The notes under the pieces are model-generated. The model made no database searches. It had not been told where the DNA came from and worked only from the letters and a program-made list of their open reading frames with translations. Shown here piece after piece: positions 16,083-24,148 of a stretch of 64,000 bases of DNA. Origin of the DNA: Paludibacteraceae bacterium (GTDB lineage: Bacteria; Bacteroidota; Bacteroidia; Bacteroidales; Paludibacteraceae). The stretch lies in the NCBI GenBank assembly GCA_024401495.1, contig JAKSKW010000006.1:1-64000 (forward strand), written 5' to 3'. A program made the position numbers and the translations under genes. Every line of letters begins with the position of its first letter. Within the stretch, counting starts at the first letter, position 1.

Positions 16083-16853
16083 TTATATTTCAGCCATTGT
16101 AACATGAACATTCTTGTGTTGCAAAGTGTTTCCTATGAACACTCCTCTTTCGATTGTGCAGTCGTTGAAATCCCTGCCCTGCGCAATTTTCAGATAATCG
16201 CTCTCGATGAGATGCTTGCGGGTAGGATCAATGGAATACCATATTCCGTTGTCGTTGACCTCAATCCAAGCATGACTCTCGCCCTCACCTGGAATAAATC
16301 CGTTGACATATCTGCAGGCGATTCCTTTGCTTCTAAGGACAGCCAAGACGACGTTGGAGAAATCCTGGCAGACACCTTTACCTTGTGTGAAAGCCTCTAT
16401 AGCGGATGTCTTTACTGTGGTAGAGCTCGACTCATACTTCATTCTCTCATGTAGAGCCTCAACAAAAGTGAGCGTGTCCTTTACGATATTTGTCTCAAAC
16501 GAGCAGACATCGCTGGCAAATTTTTTCATTTCTTCGTTTGCCTCCGTCAATATAGTAGGTAGACGGTAGATATTGTTAGGCTCCTCCACGATAAGATGCT
16601 GCGACAACTGCACAATGCCTCTCGACGCGAAGGTGAACGACTTGTGTGGTTCACAAGTGCTACCAAAAATGAGTTCGTTACCGAAACCATCCGTCGACCT
16701 CATCAAATTCTTGCATGGCGACACTGAAAAATCCTCTTCCTCAATAGTTTGATACTTACATCTATAGGGAAGACATCGAAGTTTAAAATGGTGATCAGAC
16801 ACCTTACTGTCAAAAGTAATGCTTGTCTGATATGTAAACTGATAACTCTTCAT
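16083..16853 (-). CDS. Transglutaminase-like cysteine protease-fold protein
   Basis: 256 residues. The N-terminal beta domain (about 1-95, beginning YQFTYQTSITFD) matches the bacterial transglutaminase N-terminal domain. The catalytic triad is Cys162 (GKGVCQDFSN), His194 (GESHAWIEV) and Asp209 (YSIDPTRK). There is no signal peptide, so a cytosolic role is likely. This architecture is regularly encoded beside circularly permuted ATP-grasp and alpha-E proteins, as it is here, and has been proposed to act in peptide ligation or cleavage. A MITE-like element separates it from the alpha-E gene. Confidence 0.9.
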   Translation of the reverse strand: MKSYQFTYQTSITFDSKVSDHHFKLRCLPYRCKYQTIEEEDFSVSPCKNLMRSTDGFGNELIFGSTCEPHKSFTFASRGIVQLSQHLIVEEPNNIYRLPTILTEANEEMKKFASDVCSFETNIVKDTLTFVEALHERMKYESSSTTVKTSAIEAFTQGKGVCQDFSNVVLAVLRSKGIACRYVNGFIPGEGESHAWIEVNDNGIWYSIDPTRKHLIESDYLKIAQGRDFNDCTIERGVFIGNTLQHKNVHVTMAEI

Positions 16854-16884
16854 TGCCTCTTATATTTCATTGCTTATTACTAAA

Positions 16885-17015
16885 GGAAATTATATAACAT
16901 TTGTCCATAATGAGGATTGTTAAGGGCGGAACGCCCTAACTCCTCCCATCCAACGCGAGCCCGTAGGGCGAGCGTATAAAAACGAGCGTGTTTTGACAAC
17001 TAGCACATAATTACC
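16885..17015. mobile_element. MITE-like element, copy 2 (131 bp), within an operon
   Basis: Same length and internal hairpins as 5916-6046. Terminal inverted repeats start GGAAATTATATAAC and end with its counterpart ATAATTACC. It sits between two genes that usually are neighbours (alpha-E and transglutaminase), so it has probably inserted into the operon and may now be part of its transcript. Confidence 0.75.
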
Positions 17016-17097
17016 TTATTAAAAGCACAGAGAGGTTTCCATTTTACTCGAAAACGCTACCTGACTGTGCATTAAGGATATGATTTAGGAAATAGGG

Positions 17098-17793
17098 TTA
17101 GTATGTTCCGACAATTGAGTTGAGCAAAGAAAGAAGTTTCTCTTTGTAGAATGGCTCGTTAGAGTACTCCTTTGCTGTCAACAATTTGTCGATCTGCTCG
17201 ATAACCTCGACGTCGTAGATATAAGGGACATATCTCAAATGAGTCTTTAGTCTTTCATAAAGAAGCTCAACTCTGTCGAAAGGATAGTCGAATCTCACAC
17301 GGATATCAATCTGCTCAATTATCTTTCCAGCCATTAGGATAGCAAGAGCGTAATCGTTAAGCACTCTTTCCTCGATTGATCCCCACATTGATAGCAGGTT
17401 GTCTGTGATAGGCTGAAGATGAGTGATGTTTGCCTCATTTGTCTTAGCCAAAGAGCTGATCTGAGCGATAGACATCTGGATGTATCCAAGAGTCTCAGAT
17501 GTGATCTCCTCACGAAGCACCATCGCGTTGTCGTTGGCAAACTCAAGCTCTGCTGAGATGCTGAATGGATTCTGCTTGTCGTAAAGGAAACTCTTCACGA
17601 AGTTGGAAGGCGACTTGAAGTCAGCATCCAAGCTAAGGTTCTTACAATACTCCTCGTAAGCCTCTGCATCACCGTCGATCATCTTATCGTAGTAAGCACG
17701 AAGTAGGTGAAGGTTAAGATAAGTTCTTTCTGCATAACGGCCAAGCCAAAATAGTTTGTCTGCCTTTGCTGTTGATATAGTTCTTGCGTTCAT
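17098..17793 (-). CDS. Alpha-E domain protein (COG2307 type)
   Basis: 231 residues. The N-terminal segment KADKLFWLGRYAERTYLNLHLL is the family hallmark (usually WLGRYxER). The remainder is helical, with LREEITSETLGYIQMSIAQIS near 90-115 and VRFDYPFDRVELLYERLKTHL near 175-195. It is shorter than the roughly 310 residues I associate with the family. Always linked to circularly permuted ATP-grasp proteins, as here. Its biochemical role is unknown. It lies 93 bp downstream of the ATP-grasp gene; a GTAGGGGC-family palindrome occupies that gap. Confidence 0.85.
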   Translation of the reverse strand: MNARTISTAKADKLFWLGRYAERTYLNLHLLRAYYDKMIDGDAEAYEEYCKNLSLDADFKSPSNFVKSFLYDKQNPFSISAELEFANDNAMVLREEITSETLGYIQMSIAQISSLAKTNEANITHLQPITDNLLSMWGSIEERVLNDYALAILMAGKIIEQIDIRVRFDYPFDRVELLYERLKTHLRYVPYIYDVEVIEQIDKLLTAKEYSNEPFYKEKLLSLLNSIVGTY

Positions 17794-17846
17794 GTGATTA
17801 ATTTTTATTTCGTTCGTTGTGATAAATTTATATTGTAATCCCTTTG

Positions 17847-17871
17847 GTAGGGGCAGGTTTCATGCCTGCCC
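17847..17871. repeat. GTAGGGGC-family palindrome
   Basis: GTAG precedes a 7-bp stem GGGCAGG/CCTGCCC with loop TTTCATG. It lies between the ATP-grasp and alpha-E genes, and may attenuate the transcript. Confidence 0.7.
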
Positions 17872-17886
17872 ACCAATCAGGATATA

Positions 17887-19203
17887 TTAGTCTTCCATTA
17901 CCCAAGTGTCCTTGAAGCCACCACCCTGTGATGAGTTGACCACAAAAGAGTTAGGGTTGCGTGAGAAACGAGTCAAACCGCTCTTCCATACCTTAGTCTC
18001 TTTTCCTGTAAGGACGAATGCTCTCAAGTCGGCCTTTCTCTCTACATACTCACCGTTTTCGATGATCTCAAGATCCTTGAAGTCGATCACCTCCTGAGCA
18101 ATCCATCTACGTGGCTCCTTGTCGACAAGATCATACATCTCCTTCAAGTGTTCAGCGTCCAAGTCTCTACCGAATACCACACCGTAGCCACCAGCCTCGC
18201 TAACATCCTTGATAACAAGTTTGCTAAGGTTTTCAAGCACATACTTCTTATCTTCTTCAAAATAAGGCAAATAAGTTGGCGCGTTCTTAAGGATTGGCTC
18301 CTCACCAAGATAATACTTGATCATCTTAGGCACGAAGTAGTAGATACCCTTGTCGTCAGCCACACCGTTACCGATACCGTTCACGATAGCCACATTACCC
18401 ATAGCGTATATCTGCATGATGTTTGGAACACCAAGAACAGACGACTCCTCGAAAGTAAGCGGATCCATATATTCGTCTGATACACGACGGTAGACAGCTC
18501 CCACTCTCATCTTCTCACCTGAGATATCCTTGTAGAACAACATGTCGTCCTCCACAATCAAATCTCCTGGGAAAGCAAGTACAGCGCCCGATTTCTCAGC
18601 CAAATATGAATGCTCAAAGAAAGCTGAGTTGTAACGACCTGGAGTAAGGATGACGTTGATACCACGACCATCGTTGACATAATCCATAGTCTCCTTTAGA
18701 AGATCCGAGTAGTTACGGTTGTCAGCCACATGATTGTTGACAAAAGTTTCAGGGCTCACCTTTCTAGTGATGTTTCTTGCGATCATCGGATAAGAGGCAC
18801 CCGATGGAATTCTCAAGTTATCCTCCAAGATATACCAAGTACCGTCCTTAGCCTGAACCAAATCGATACCTGCGATGTGTGCAAAAATACCTTTCGATGG
18901 TGTAATACCTTCACACTCCACAAAATAGCCTTTGGAAGAATAGACAAATTCAGCTGGAACAACACCGTCTTTTATAATCTTCTTTTCATTGTAGATGTCT
19001 AAAAGAAAAGCGTTCAGAGCATTACATCTCTGAATAAGACCTTTTTCCAAAACTGTCCATTCGTCATGGGAGATAACACGTGGTACAGAGTCGAATGGGA
19101 ACAACTGCTCGTTGAACACCCCATGTTTGTAAATACCAAACTTGACACCAAATCTCTCCATCCATGTGTTAACGGCGTCCTTATGTCTAATAAGCGTTTC
19201 CAT
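17887..19203 (-). CDS. Circularly permuted ATP-grasp type 2 protein (COG2308 type)
   Basis: 438 residues, near family length. Recognisable segments are RCNALNAFLLDIYNEKKII (about 38-56), WYILEDNLRIPSGASYPM (about 120-137, with the EDN metal/ATP motif), ILTPGRYNSAFFEHSYLA, and GGYGVVFGRDL (near 348) in the permuted ATP-binding half. ATP-grasp enzymes form amide or thioester bonds through acyl-phosphates. The substrate of this family is not established. It is the first gene of the cluster and has a good promoter at 19251-19281. Confidence 0.9.
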   Translation of the reverse strand: METLIRHKDAVNTWMERFGVKFGIYKHGVFNEQLFPFDSVPRVISHDEWTVLEKGLIQRCNALNAFLLDIYNEKKIIKDGVVPAEFVYSSKGYFVECEGITPSKGIFAHIAGIDLVQAKDGTWYILEDNLRIPSGASYPMIARNITRKVSPETFVNNHVADNRNYSDLLKETMDYVNDGRGINVILTPGRYNSAFFEHSYLAEKSGAVLAFPGDLIVEDDMLFYKDISGEKMRVGAVYRRVSDEYMDPLTFEESSVLGVPNIMQIYAMGNVAIVNGIGNGVADDKGIYYFVPKMIKYYLGEEPILKNAPTYLPYFEEDKKYVLENLSKLVIKDVSEAGGYGVVFGRDLDAEHLKEMYDLVDKEPRRWIAQEVIDFKDLEIIENGEYVERKADLRAFVLTGKETKVWKSGLTRFSRNPNSFVVNSSQGGGFKDTWVMED

Positions 19204-19250
19204 AGATAATTCGTTTTATGTTCTTTATCCGTTGTGATTAATCTTCACTG

Positions 19251-19281
19251 CAAAAATATAAAAGGTTTTTAAACCACCAAA
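19251..19281 (-). promoter_or_regulatory. Promoter for the ATP-grasp/alpha-E/transglutaminase operon
   Basis: On the minus strand, -33 TTTG (19278-19281) and -7 TATTTTTG (19251-19258) are separated by 19 nt. Transcription would begin near 19245, leaving a leader of about 40 nt before the start at 19203. Confidence 0.65.
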
Positions 19282-19400
19282 ATAAAATTAGCAAAATGTT
19301 ATAAATATTTTTATAATTCTTTCATTTTGCAAAGTATTTTAGTTTTTGAAATGTCATTATGATTTTATATAAGAAATTTTGCACACATATTGTCAATTTG

Positions 19401-19478
19401 TGCATAATGCGAATAATTATGCATAGAGCATAATTTATGCATCGCTTTATACAATTTAATGATGAATATTATGCATAA
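19401..19478. promoter_or_regulatory. Cluster of TTATGCAT-type inverted repeats (possible operators)
   Basis: Three dyads share the core TTATGCA: TGCATAAT/ATTATGCA at 19401-19423, GCATAATTTATGC at 19428-19440, and TTATGCATAA at 19469-19478. They lie in the 380-bp AT-rich gap between divergent genes. Apart from these, the promoters at each side and the direct repeat at 19501-19540, I see nothing else in the gap. Confidence 0.5.
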
Positions 19479-19500
19479 AAATTTGGAAGGATGATGATAT

Positions 19501-19540
19501 TTTACGCAAATACCTGTCGATTTACGCAAATACTTGTTTG
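19501..19540. repeat. Two direct repeats of TTTACGCAAATACYTG (20-bp period)
   Basis: TTTACGCAAATACCTG at 19501 recurs as TTTACGCAAATACTTG at 19521, two helical turns apart. The second copy overlaps the -33 region of the downstream promoter, the placement expected for a regulator site. Confidence 0.6.
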
Positions 19541-19564
19541 GTGGCACCAATTCTATTAGTTTTG
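19534..19564 (+). promoter_or_regulatory. Promoter for the gene at 19584
   Basis: -7 box TAGTTTTG at 19557-19564; -33 box CTTG at 19533-19536 with 20-nt spacing (an alternative TTTG at 19537-19540 is too close). Confidence 0.5.
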
Positions 19565-19583
19565 TAATATTAAAAAAATATCA

Positions 19584-20279
19584 ATGAAATCAACCATGAA
19601 AAAAGTGCTTGTATTTGCAATTCTACTACTAAATGTAGCGACACTATGGGCTAATCCCAACAAAAAGATTAGAGAGTTCTACAATCCTGAGACTAAGCAT
19701 GAGATCGGCATAGGTATAGGCGAATTTACTACTAGCACTTTACATAATGCACAATTATTTCATGACTGCGACGACGATGTGTATAGCGTCGTTGAAAAAA
19801 AAGACCATCATTTGCCAGCCATTGATGTTCGATATTTTTATAAACTAGCCAAAAGGTTCAAGATCGGAATGGACATGACATGGCAAAAATCCAAAAAGAA
19901 GTATCATCTAACTACAACTGAAGTTCCATATTTTCTTACTAATGAATATGATATAAATTGCGTAAAAAGAGAAATTGAATTCTGGACTGGAAAAGGAGAT
20001 GAAGAAGATGTATCCAACTATTTATCGTTGGTTCCGCAGATTAAACTTACACTGTTAAATCGTCAGAAATTTGCAATATATCAACGTTATGGTGTAGGTG
20101 TAAGTTTTGAACACATAAAATATGCATTTGGTTATTCTGATAGTAAGGATGTATTTATTAATCCTTGCGGTTCATTACTTGGATTTGAGTTTGGCGGTTC
20201 TCAACTAAGAGGTTATTTTGAAACGCTATCGTTAACACCACAAGGCTTCATTCACGGCGGTTTGAAGTATGAGTTTTGA
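19584..20279 (+). CDS. Predicted outer-membrane protein, unknown
   Basis: 231 residues, AT-rich. The signal peptide MKKVLVFAILLLNVATLWA begins at the internal Met5 (ATG at 19596), which may be the true start. The body has alternating strand-like segments (KHEIGIGIGEFTT, PAIDVRYFYKLAKRFKIGMDMTW, LVPQIKLTLLNRQKFAIYQRYGVGVSF) and ends with an aromatic residue, GGLKYEF. This is typical of an outer-membrane beta barrel. I recognise no family. It may be regulated by the repeats directly upstream. Confidence 0.75.
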   Translation: MKSTMKKVLVFAILLLNVATLWANPNKKIREFYNPETKHEIGIGIGEFTTSTLHNAQLFHDCDDDVYSVVEKKDHHLPAIDVRYFYKLAKRFKIGMDMTWQKSKKKYHLTTTEVPYFLTNEYDINCVKREIEFWTGKGDEEDVSNYLSLVPQIKLTLLNRQKFAIYQRYGVGVSFEHIKYAFGYSDSKDVFINPCGSLLGFEFGGSQLRGYFETLSLTPQGFIHGGLKYEF

Positions 20280-20290
20280 TTTCAAAAATT

Positions 20291-20321
20291 TTTGCTGTTT
20301 TATATAAATTCACTATATTTG
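20291..20321 (+). promoter_or_regulatory. Promoter for the DUF1016 nuclease gene
   Basis: -33 TTTG (20291-20294) and -7 TATATTTG (20314-20321), 19-nt spacing; the start codon is 27 bp further on. Confidence 0.65.
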
Positions 20322-20347
20322 CATAGAAAAATATAAAATAGTGAATT

Positions 20348-21418
20348 ATGAACAGTATAAAAAAAGAAGAATCCGTAGCAAATCAGCAAAATTTTCAGTC
20401 ATTATTAAACGATGCTTCTCATATTGTTGAGGAAGCTAGAGAAAATGCAATACGTGCTGTAAACGTCGCATTAACAGTAAGAAATTGGAAGCTAGGAGAA
20501 CGAATTTCTCGTGAAAATCTAGAAGGGAAAGAGAGATCTGAGTATGGAAAGAAAATAATGTTTAAGCTTTCCGAGGAACTTACCAAAGCCTATGGCAAAG
20601 GGTTTGATAGAAGCTCATTGTATAAGTATATGAAGTTCTATCAGTTGTTTCCACAAATTGTGGACTCAACAAGTCCACAATCTTTTTTGCTTCCTTGGTC
20701 CCTTTATAGAGAACTAATTCATGTAGAAGACAAGGATGCTCGTGAGTGGTACGCAAAGGAAGCATTTAACGAAACATGGTCAGTAAAAACCTTGCATCGA
20801 AATATTGCAACACAATATTATCACCGCCTGTTATTGTCTCAGAACAAACAACCTGTAATTGATGAAATGCATAATAAAACTGCTGATTTTCAATTAAACA
20901 AACTTGAATTTATCAAAAATCCGATTGTAGCAGAATTTCTTGGGTTAAGCACTGATGTCAACTATACAGAAAGTAAACTCGAAAGTTGTATCATATCACA
21001 TATTCAGAATTTCATGTTGGAATTAGGCAAAGGGTTTGCTTTTGTAGGCAGACAACAACATGTACGTACTGATATGGGCGACCATTACATTGATCTTGTT
21101 TTCTACAACTATATTCTAAAGTGCTTTTGTCTTGTTGACTTAAAAACAGAACAAATATCTCATCAAGACGTTGGTCAAATGGATATGTATGTGCGAATGT
21201 ATGATACGGTTAAACGTACTCAAGGAGGCAATCCAACTATTGGACTTTTGCTTTGTTCTCAAACAAGCGAAGATATGGCTAGATATAGTGTGTTAAATGG
21301 AAGCCATCAAATATTCCAGGCTCAATATATTCCATATCTTCCAACAAAAGAGGAATTAGCAAGGGAAATTGAATTACAAACTGAGATATTTAGACAGCAA
21401 AATGAAGAAGACTTGTAA
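20348..21418 (+). CDS. DUF1016 (YhcG-like) PDDEXK nuclease
   Basis: 356 residues. The N-terminal winged-helix DUF1016 domain (about 15-165) has RNWKLGERISRE, SEELTKAYGKGFDRSSLYKYMKFYQLFP and LPWSLYRELIHV. The C-terminal PDDEXK domain has Asp249 (YIDLVFYN) and Asp264-x-Lys266 (LVDLKT), with the trailing QDVGQMDMYV helix. Members are frequent in accessory regions and beside restriction systems; DNA cleavage is inferred, the role unproven. Here it stands alone with its own promoter. Its stop codon abuts that of the convergent MATE gene, and base composition is AT-rich, hinting at acquisition. Confidence 0.92.
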   Translation: MNSIKKEESVANQQNFQSLLNDASHIVEEARENAIRAVNVALTVRNWKLGERISRENLEGKERSEYGKKIMFKLSEELTKAYGKGFDRSSLYKYMKFYQLFPQIVDSTSPQSFLLPWSLYRELIHVEDKDAREWYAKEAFNETWSVKTLHRNIATQYYHRLLLSQNKQPVIDEMHNKTADFQLNKLEFIKNPIVAEFLGLSTDVNYTESKLESCIISHIQNFMLELGKGFAFVGRQQHVRTDMGDHYIDLVFYNYILKCFCLVDLKTEQISHQDVGQMDMYVRMYDTVKRTQGGNPTIGLLLCSQTSEDMARYSVLNGSHQIFQAQYIPYLPTKEELAREIELQTEIFRQQNEEDL

Positions 21419-22711
21419 TTACTTCTCTGTCTTTCTCAAATACACCACTGTCTGATACAGGCTTCTCGTCGCAGCGTATGAAAGGAAGGCAATCCACAAT
21501 ACGTCCGATCCTAAAGTATTGGACATCGTATAATAAATCGTAAAAAAGACAGCTGCCGCTAATAGAAGCGATATGCTCATGTGTTTCGACAATAGTTTTC
21601 CGACGTAGATTCCATCCCACAAGAAGGCTGCAAACGACATTATCGGTATCAACGTCGCATACAATCTTAAATCTTTGGATGTTTCTCTCACAGCGACATC
21701 GTCTGTGAGCATGGATACAATCGGCGTCAACCCTACTCCATAGATTATGGCAAACGATATCGCCATGACAATGCCAATATTGAATAGTTGCTGCACTGTG
21801 CGACGTTGTTCTTCCATCTGACGAGCTCCTTCCGTCTTTCCAACTATCGCCTCGCCAGCAAAAGCGAATCCGTCCATAAAATAGGAGAAGAAGGTGAAGA
21901 ATTGCATAATACATGCGTTGACTGCCAGTACCAATTCGCCATAACCACTTCCGAAGAGCGTGAAACAGACCGTCACAGCAATCATACAAAGATTGCGGAC
22001 GAAGATGAGTGAATTGACTTTGAAGAAACTTAATATTCCGTCGAAAGGATGACTAAAATCGGCGTATTGACCGATTCTTTTGTATGCGGTAAAATAAATA
22101 TAAAGGCAAAAGGCTGTGCCTAAATATTGTGCGACGACGGTGCCAAGAGCAATACCTTCTATTCCAAATCCACAGGCAAATACAAAGATTGCACTCAGCA
22201 ATACGTTGAGCATATTCTCTCCGACTGCGATATACATCGTCGACTTGGTGTTCTGCATTCCTACAAGCCATCCCTTAAAAGTGTAAGTGGCGAGCGACGC
22301 GGGAGCTCCCAAGAGGCAGATATTTATATATCTCGATGTAAGTTCTTCCGTCTCAGCAGATGCTTGTGAATAACTCAACACTAAATCTATAATCCATCCT
22401 TTTATCAGCAGAATTGCAGCCGCTCCAATCATGGCTATCACAAGTGCCCTAACCAACACCTGACAACAGACTCCTAATTTTCTTGCTCCCAACGCCTGAG
22501 CCGTAAGTGCTGTGGTGCTCATACGAAGGAACCCGAAATTCCAGTAGAGCAAACTGATCATCGCTGCTCCAAGAGTGACTGCCGCTATGTACGGAGCCGC
22601 ACCGATATGGCCAGCAATAGCCATGTCGGCAAAACCAAGCAATGGCACACTGATATTCGTGGCGATACTCGGAATCGCTATTTTGAAGATTTTCCTATAG
22701 TTGTCAGACAT
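21419..22711 (-). CDS. MATE-family efflux transporter (DinF-like)
   Basis: 430 residues with about twelve hydrophobic helices in two related halves. The start MSDNYRKIFKIAIPSIATNISVPLLGFADMAIAGHIG is typical of the DinF branch. It would export drugs or metabolites in exchange for Na+ or H+. Its first 34 bp overlap the end of the upstream sodium/solute symporter gene, indicating coupled translation. Confidence 0.92.
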   Translation of the reverse strand: MSDNYRKIFKIAIPSIATNISVPLLGFADMAIAGHIGAAPYIAAVTLGAAMISLLYWNFGFLRMSTTALTAQALGARKLGVCCQVLVRALVIAMIGAAAILLIKGWIIDLVLSYSQASAETEELTSRYINICLLGAPASLATYTFKGWLVGMQNTKSTMYIAVGENMLNVLLSAIFVFACGFGIEGIALGTVVAQYLGTAFCLYIYFTAYKRIGQYADFSHPFDGILSFFKVNSLIFVRNLCMIAVTVCFTLFGSGYGELVLAVNACIMQFFTFFSYFMDGFAFAGEAIVGKTEGARQMEEQRRTVQQLFNIGIVMAISFAIIYGVGLTPIVSMLTDDVAVRETSKDLRLYATLIPIMSFAAFLWDGIYVGKLLSKHMSISLLLAAAVFFTIYYTMSNTLGSDVLWIAFLSYAATRSLYQTVVYLRKTEK

Positions 22712-24099
22712 AATCCAAGAATTGTGACGAATGCGCCCAACACCAAGAGTTCATAGCCGAATTTGTAACCGTGCTCGGCTGAAATAGTGTCAATAAAATA
22801 CATTGCTATTGGAGTGCGCAAACAAATGCGTGGAGTCGCTTTGTCAACGATAGCACGTTTTGTGAAGACACCAAACAGGAATAATCCCAAGATCGGAGCC
22901 ATAACATAAGAAACGACCGTGTAGATGATATTCAAAGCGGATGTTTGCGAATTAGCATTGAAAATCAAAATGACACCCACAAGCATTATTGCCAATATGC
23001 CGTGAATAGCATAACGTTGTTTGCGTGACACATCAGAGAGATTCTTATGCATCACATCTGTAAGCAGGCAAGTGGTCATGCCGACAAGTGCTGAATCAGC
23101 CGACGAAAAGGATGCTGCAATCATACCAAGAGTTAGGCAGCAAATAGCGACGTCGCCAAACTGATTACAAAACAAAGGCACGATTTCATCGGATTTTTCA
23201 GGCAATGTCAAGCCTTGGGTATGTGCAAGGTAGACGAGGGTTGCTCCCAATACAAGGAACATAAGATTTATCGGCGTAAACATCACTCCCGACACCATCA
23301 TATTTTTCTGAGCCTCCTTGAGATTTCGGCAAGTAAGGTTTTTCTGCATCACCTCTTGGTCTAATCCCGTCATCACAACAACGATAAAGGCTCCGGATAT
23401 AAACTGCTTTATAAAATACGATTTGTTGGAAATAGAGTCAAAATCAAAAGTGTTGGACAACCCACGTTCCGACGCAAAGTCAAATACATCGCTGAGATTG
23501 CCATTTACAGCTGAGAAAGCCTCAACCAGCAAGACAATCGTAGTGATAAGCAAACAAGCTGTCTGGATACAATCCGTCATCACCACACTTTTCACTCCAT
23601 TACGGAAAGTATAGGCAAAAATCACTCCGACAACAATCAGTGTGGCAATCTCAAAACTGATTCCATACTTGCCGAAGACAAAACGATGCAATACCAGCAT
23701 CACCACATAGAGTTTGACTGCGGATGATAGCATCTTGTTGAGAAGGAACAAAGCGGAAACCGTCGTCCTGCTTATCTTTCCAAACCTTTCTTCAAAATAA
23801 CTGTAGATTGATACCGTCCCCAACTTATAATAGATAGGCAACAGACACTTTGCCACAATCACATAGCCTAAGATGAAGCCGAGCACCATCTGCAAATAGA
23901 AGAAAGAGCCATTAACCACCATTCCCGGCACACTAATCAGTGAGATTCCGGATATGGTTGCGCCTACCATACCAAAAGCCACAGCCGGCCAAGAGGAATT
24001 CTTGCCGGCTGTGAAAAAGTCTACGTCGTTTGTCGTCTTTTTCCTATTGGAAACGATAAACAACAACGTCACATATAAGATAATGCAAATCTCTTGCAT
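22678..24099 (-). CDS. Sodium:solute symporter (SSS family)
   Basis: 473 residues with about 12-13 transmembrane helices. Family segments are NSSWPAVAFGMVGATISGISLISVPG near 35-60, and FSSADSALVGMTTCLLTDVM near 315-335. Substrate unknown. It lies 49 bp downstream of yidC, with a palindrome between, and overlaps the MATE gene. Confidence 0.92.
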   Translation of the reverse strand: MQEICIILYVTLLFIVSNRKKTTNDVDFFTAGKNSSWPAVAFGMVGATISGISLISVPGMVVNGSFFYLQMVLGFILGYVIVAKCLLPIYYKLGTVSIYSYFEERFGKISRTTVSALFLLNKMLSSAVKLYVVMLVLHRFVFGKYGISFEIATLIVVGVIFAYTFRNGVKSVVMTDCIQTACLLITTIVLLVEAFSAVNGNLSDVFDFASERGLSNTFDFDSISNKSYFIKQFISGAFIVVVMTGLDQEVMQKNLTCRNLKEAQKNMMVSGVMFTPINLMFLVLGATLVYLAHTQGLTLPEKSDEIVPLFCNQFGDVAICCLTLGMIAASFSSADSALVGMTTCLLTDVMHKNLSDVSRKQRYAIHGILAIMLVGVILIFNANSQTSALNIIYTVVSYVMAPILGLFLFGVFTKRAIVDKATPRICLRTPIAMYFIDTISAEHGYKFGYELLVLGAFVTILGLCLTTIGKSSK

Positions 24100-24120
24100 T
24101 TTGTGTATCTATTATCGAAT

Positions 24121-24141
24121 GGGCAACCACAAGGGTTGCCC
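24121..24141. repeat. GTAGGGGC-class palindrome (ACAAG loop)
   Basis: 8-bp stem GGGCAACC/GGTTGCCC with loop ACAAG, between yidC and the symporter. The loop is identical to the copy at 12721-12725. It may end or attenuate the yidC transcript. Confidence 0.7.
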
Positions 24142-24148
24142 GTACGCA

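Noticed and set aside
17098..17793. Frameshifted or truncated alpha-E gene
   Set aside because: It is shorter than the usual family length, but start, stop and internal motifs are in one frame and no continuation of the family is seen in flanking frames.
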